Shown here piece by piece: positions 60,946-64,000 of a DNA stretch of 64,000 nt; positions within the stretch are counted from its first letter, which is position 1, and each line of letters opens with the position of its first letter. The notes under the pieces were generated by a model, which was not told where the DNA came from, ran no database searches, and saw only the letters and a program-made list of their open reading frames with translations. The translations under genes and the position numbers were made by a program. This DNA comes from Thermofilum uzonense. GTDB taxonomy: Archaea > Thermoproteota > Thermoprotei > Thermofilales > Thermofilaceae. The DNA lies in NCBI RefSeq assembly GCF_000993805.1, contig NZ_CP009961.1:86001-150000 (forward strand), read 5' to 3'.

Positions 60946-62295
60946 ATGGGCGACAAGGCTAACGTTGTCGTAATAGGTGGAGGACCTGCCGGCATGACTG
61001 CTGCTTCCAGGATAAAGAGAATACACCCTGAGTGGAGGGTCATGGTGTTTGAGAGGAGCAAGTACGTGAGCTACGCTCCATGCGGCATACCTTACTTTCT
61101 AGGAGGCTATGCTAAAGACATCGAGGAACTGGTTCATTATCCCCTCAGAGTATTCAAGGAGGAGAGAGGAATAGAGGTATATACAGAGACAGAGGTCGTG
61201 GAAGCTGGCAATGGTTTCATTCGCGCGAGGTTCCATGATGGATCGGAGAACACCTTCAGTTGGGAAAAGCTTCTAATAGCAACAGGAGCCCGGCCTAGAA
61301 TCCCTCCCATTCCTGGAGTCGAATTAAGCGGGGTTCTTACAATACGTACTCTTGAGAGTGGCGAAGAGGCACGCAGAGCTGTAGATGAAGCTAAAAGAAT
61401 TGCTATCATTGGAGGCGGCTACATAGGTCTCGAGCTGGCTGATAACCTAAGACGTATAGGTAAGTCCGTGATGCTTTTTGAAATGCTGCCACACGTTATG
61501 CCGACGCTTGACGCCGATATCGCGCAGCTAATTGAAGCAGAACTTATCAGAAATGGTGTAGATCTGCATCTCGGCGAAGCTCTGCAAGCACTAGAAGGCC
61601 ATAAGAAGGTCGAAAAGATAGTAACGGACAAAGGTGAATACAAGGTTGATTTGGTTTTCCTTGCTACTGGCGTAACGCCGGAAACGCATATAGCCGAGAT
61701 GCTCGGGGTACGAAAAGGAAATACAGGAGCCATAAGCACGGATCCCTCTATGCGAACAAATCTTGAAAACGTGTATGCTGCGGGAGACAACGCTGAGGCA
61801 ATAAACCTTGTGACTGGGAAGCCTGACTGGTTCCCTCTTGCACCTGTAGCCAACAAGATGGGTTATGTTGCCGGAGCCTCGATATCAGGAATAGAAGCAA
61901 CTTTTCCCGGTGCTCTTGGAACAGCAATAACTAAAGTGTTTGATCTTGAAGTGGCAAGAACCGGCTTAACTGAGGAGAGAGCTATAAAAGAGGGATTTAA
62001 CCCAGCCTCTGTCGTTATAAAGGCAAACTCTCGGGCTAGTTACTACCCGGGTGGCTCACCCATGACTGTTAAGCTGATAGCTGATAGGAACACGGGAAGA
62101 CTTCTAGGAGCCCAAATTGTTGGTGGCGATGGAGTTCTAGCCCGAATAGACGCCTTGGCCGCTTTAATCGGTAAAGGAGGAAATGTTCGAGACCTCTTCT
62201 TCAGCGACTTAGCTTACGCTCCTCCATTTGCTCCCGTCTGGGACCCCGTTATTGTTGCTGCTCGGGTTCTTCTTGGAAAAATTGAGAAGGAGTAG
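60946..62295 (+). CDS. CoA-disulfide reductase/NADH oxidase-type flavoprotein
   Basis: FAD and NAD(P)H-binding enzyme of the pyridine-nucleotide disulfide family. Start taken at ATG 60946 (MGDKANVVVIGGGPAGMTAA) with a GAGG SD 6 bases before; ATG 60919 in the same frame is an alternative. Redox cysteine C46 in SYAPCGIPYFLGG, the single-Cys active site of CoA-disulfide reductase. NAD site AIIGGGYIGLELADNLR near 155, FAD C-terminal block VYAAGDNAEAIN. 449 residues from this start. Probable role: CoA-SSCoA reduction or peroxide/sulfur reduction. Confidence 0.9.
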   Translation: MGDKANVVVIGGGPAGMTAASRIKRIHPEWRVMVFERSKYVSYAPCGIPYFLGGYAKDIEELVHYPLRVFKEERGIEVYTETEVVEAGNGFIRARFHDGSENTFSWEKLLIATGARPRIPPIPGVELSGVLTIRTLESGEEARRAVDEAKRIAIIGGGYIGLELADNLRRIGKSVMLFEMLPHVMPTLDADIAQLIEAELIRNGVDLHLGEALQALEGHKKVEKIVTDKGEYKVDLVFLATGVTPETHIAEMLGVRKGNTGAISTDPSMRTNLENVYAAGDNAEAINLVTGKPDWFPLAPVANKMGYVAGASISGIEATFPGALGTAITKVFDLEVARTGLTEERAIKEGFNPASVVIKANSRASYYPGGSPMTVKLIADRNTGRLLGAQIVGGDGVLARIDALAALIGKGGNVRDLFFSDLAYAPPFAPVWDPVIVAARVLLGKIEKE

Positions 62296-62821
62296 TCTCA
62301 TCTCGATTTTTATATGCCACGTAGAGATAGCCGCCGAATAATAGAGAGACACCTCCAATTAGTGAAAGAAATGCTGAAATAATGCTTTCTAGGAGAACAA
62401 GTTCCTCATTGTATTTCGCAAAATAAAAAGTTAAGAATACTGTAGAGCTACAGCTACTGCAGCTTCGATTAACTAGCAAGGCGGCCGGCTTATCTTCGAA
62501 ATAAATAAATCCTGAAGTATTTTTCTGGGCATCTCTTATTATCAGCCTGCCAACCTCTGTGGAGTTAGAGTTCAAGAAGACTAGGCTGAGGTTCACATAG
62601 CGATCACCATCATATGTAAGGTTATAGTAAGTCTTTAAGGAAAGACTCGAGGGGAGCTCAATTCTTGTTGAGTTTTTCAGTGGAAGCCTTATCATAACAG
62701 GGATTTTCTCATGCATTGCAAGATGATAATTAACACTCCACGCCAAGGAAGAACCTATAGCCAGTAGGACAAAACCTAGGATTATCAACTTTATGGGAAA
62801 ATCTTTTCTCTTCTCCTCCAA
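62249..62821 (-). CDS. Small membrane protein
   Basis: 190 residues: helix at 11-28 (LIILGFVLLAIGSSLAWS), a central extracytoplasmic region with several N-x-S/T sites and a C-S-S-C pair (RSCSSCSS), and a second helix at about 143-168 (ISAFLSLIGGVSLLFGGYLYVAY), then a Gln/Glu-rich tail. No family recognised. Its 3' end overlaps the flavoprotein gene by 47 bases. It starts ahead of a 40-base spacer to ileS. Confidence 0.65.
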   Translation of the reverse strand: MEEKRKDFPIKLIILGFVLLAIGSSLAWSVNYHLAMHEKIPVMIRLPLKNSTRIELPSSLSLKTYYNLTYDGDRYVNLSLVFLNSNSTEVGRLIIRDAQKNTSGFIYFEDKPAALLVNRSCSSCSSTVFLTFYFAKYNEELVLLESIISAFLSLIGGVSLLFGGYLYVAYKNRDETTPSQFFQEEPEQQQ

Positions 62822-62862
62822 GGCTTGGTCGACGTGTTATAAGAGAAATTTACTGATAAATC

Positions 62863-64000
62863 TTACTGGTTCTTGAATCGTCTTATCCCAATCTTAATCT
62901 TTATATCGCCTATCTCCCAATCAGCGACAAGATCCCCTTTGACGTCTTCTTCATGTGAAACCAGGAAGAGAGCCTTGGATCTGCTTTCAGTTCTCAAGTA
63001 ATCTTCATAGCCTTTAACGAGTTCAATGAACTCGCCAGGTATGTAGATTGTTGTCTCAATATACTCATCTATGGAAAGGCTGAGCTGCTTTCTCATGAAC
63101 TGTATTCTCCTGAGAGTATCTCGGGCGAGCCCCTCGGCAAGTTCTTTCTCGCTAATGTTGGTGTCAAGCACTATAGTCCCCCATGTAGTCGTATCTCCAT
63201 CGTAATGTTCCCTCCAAGACTCCAGGATCTCGAACATACTCTTCTCTAGGTGGAAGACTCTTCCCGCCACCTCTAGGTCGATTGAGCCTTTCTCAGCTAA
63301 ACTTCTTGCAACTTCCTCTTTTTTCTTATTTACCTCCTCGATGACCAGGCTAGTATACTCTCTCAACGTAGGTCCCAGGAGACGATAAACTGGTTCAACC
63401 TTGACTGATTTGTAGGATACGAGTTCCTCGGCTGGACGAACTTCAACCTTCTTTACGTTGACTTGTGAAGCTATTATACGATCCATCATCCGTACGCTCT
63501 CAGTTATCTTTGGATCACTTGTGAAAATATACAGAGCTGGGAGAGGCTGCCTTATCTTGATTCCATTTTTCATTCTTAATGCTAAGGCTTTTTCAACAAT
63601 CTCCCTGGCAAGGCTCATCTTCTTTTCTAACTCAGGGTCTAAGAAGTCGTCACGAGGCTCAGGCCAGGATAACATGTGGATGCTAGGAGGCGCTTCCTCA
63701 TACCTGAAGGATTCAAGATAGATTCGCTCTGTTGTAAAGGGTATTATAGGAGATGCTATCACGAGTAAGCGTTTCAAAACATAGCTTAACGTAGCGTATG
63801 CAGCTATTTTTTCATACGATGCTTCTTCGATCCAAACTCTGGGTCTTATAAGCCTGATGTACCAATGGCTAAGATCTTCAACCACGAAATCTCTTATGAG
63901 TTTTACAGCACGATGTATGTTCAATGTGTCAAATGCGTTTTTAACTTCACGAGCAACAGTCTCAAATCTGGACAATAACCACTTATCCTCTATTGACAGT
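62863..64000 (-). CDS. ileS: Isoleucyl-tRNA synthetase, C-terminal part (runs off the right edge)
   Basis: Charges tRNA-Ile. The visible frame has no stop up to the window edge: translated from 63999 it begins LSIEDKWLLSRFE, a typical class I anticodon-binding domain start. This continues with VEDLSHWYIRLIRPRVW, IIPFTTERIYLESF and a C-terminal region (about 100 residues) to IRRFKNQ. The TTG at 63975 is not the start. Only about 379 residues of the roughly 1,050 are present. Confidence 0.9.
   Translation of the reverse strand, partial: LSIEDKWLLSRFETVAREVKNAFDTLNIHRAVKLIRDFVVEDLSHWYIRLIRPRVWIEEASYEKIAAYATLSYVLKRLLVIASPIIPFTTERIYLESFRYEEAPPSIHMLSWPEPRDDFLDPELEKKMSLAREIVEKALALRMKNGIKIRQPLPALYIFTSDPKITESVRMMDRIIASQVNVKKVEVRPAEELVSYKSVKVEPVYRLLGPTLREYTSLVIEEVNKKKEEVARSLAEKGSIDLEVAGRVFHLEKSMFEILESWREHYDGDTTTWGTIVLDTNISEKELAEGLARDTLRRIQFMRKQLSLSIDEYIETTIYIPGEFIELVKGYEDYLRTESRSKALFLVSHEEDVKGDLVADWEIGDIKIKIGIRRFKNQ

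Noticed and set aside
1-64000. tRNA genes or CRISPR arrays
   Set aside because: No cloverleaf-like T-loop and acceptor pairing and no regularly spaced repeats were seen in the spacers.

Overview
The window is about 64 kb of dense chromosome from a thermophilic archaeon, most likely a crenarchaeote of the Thermofilum/Thermoproteales type. The support is gene content: an archaeal bifunctional fructose-1,6-bisphosphate aldolase/phosphatase, a tungsten-type aldehyde:ferredoxin oxidoreductase with a MoaD-like carrier, a Clp1-type polynucleotide kinase, a PAC2 protein, a JAMM protease, a GH57 amylase and a GTPBP1-like GTPase. Many single genes have a TATA-like box about 26 bases before the start codon (leaderless style), while genes inside operons overlap or carry GGTG/GAGG Shine-Dalgarno sequences. 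There are also two C/D-box sRNA genes. The genus is an inference. I see no tRNA, rRNA, CRISPR array, transposase or integration site.

Layout. 1-1 kb: the 3' part of a TatD hydrolase, then a spacer holding two convergent C/D-box sRNA genes. 1-2.1 kb: a PAC2 protein and a small protein. 2.2-6.1 kb: a five-gene DUF4129 / membrane / MoxR / DUF58 / membrane operon. 6.1-11.7 kb: adenylate kinase, a TldD/TldE pair, and a secreted transglutaminase-like protein with a membrane-anchored partner. 11.8-17.3 kb: carbamate kinase, MoaD, tungsten oxidoreductase, M42 peptidase, JAMM protease and MobA-like transferase, mostly cofactor and protein turnover. 17.4-27.5 kb: PsiE-like protein, macrodomain, Clp1-type kinase, FBP aldolase/phosphatase, a Ca2+-type P-ATPase, ArsA-like ATPase, HD nucleotidase, Lrp regulator, and a PD-(D/E)XK nuclease translationally coupled to a PP-loop ATPase. 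27.6-33.2 kb: MBL hydrolase, a biotin-dependent carboxyltransferase operon (half-length PxpC-like protein, carboxyltransferase, 56-residue small subunit, biotin carrier), a membrane glycosyltransferase, and a small protein coupled to an O6-alkylguanine transferase.

33.3-49.2 kb is dominated by two complete peptide/oligosaccharide ABC operons on the + strand, each in the order binding protein, DppB, DppC, DppD, DppF. Between them lie an unknown gene and an anchored beta-propeller protein on the opposite strand. Both binding proteins have the two halves of the family-5 fold in swapped order, which reads as circular permutation. 49.2-64 kb: two DUF72 proteins (one with a SWIM-like zinc finger), a NEW3-type surface protein coupled to CcdA, a helix-turn-helix protein, GH57 amylase, pyrophosphatase, GTPBP1-like GTPase, DUF429, dCTP deaminase, endonuclease III, SurE, a CoA-disulfide-reductase-like flavoprotein, a small membrane protein and the 3' part of isoleucyl-tRNA synthetase, which runs off the right edge.

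Together the genes suggest a heterotroph that imports peptides or oligosaccharides, degrades peptides (M42, TldD/E) and oxidises aldehydes. The most unusual points are the permuted binding proteins, the paired sRNA genes, the carboxyltransferase operon with a half-PxpC and an easily missed small subunit, the nuclease/PP-loop pair, the JAMM-MoaD-MobA neighbourhood, and the frequent 3' overlap of convergent genes (8 of 12 pairs).
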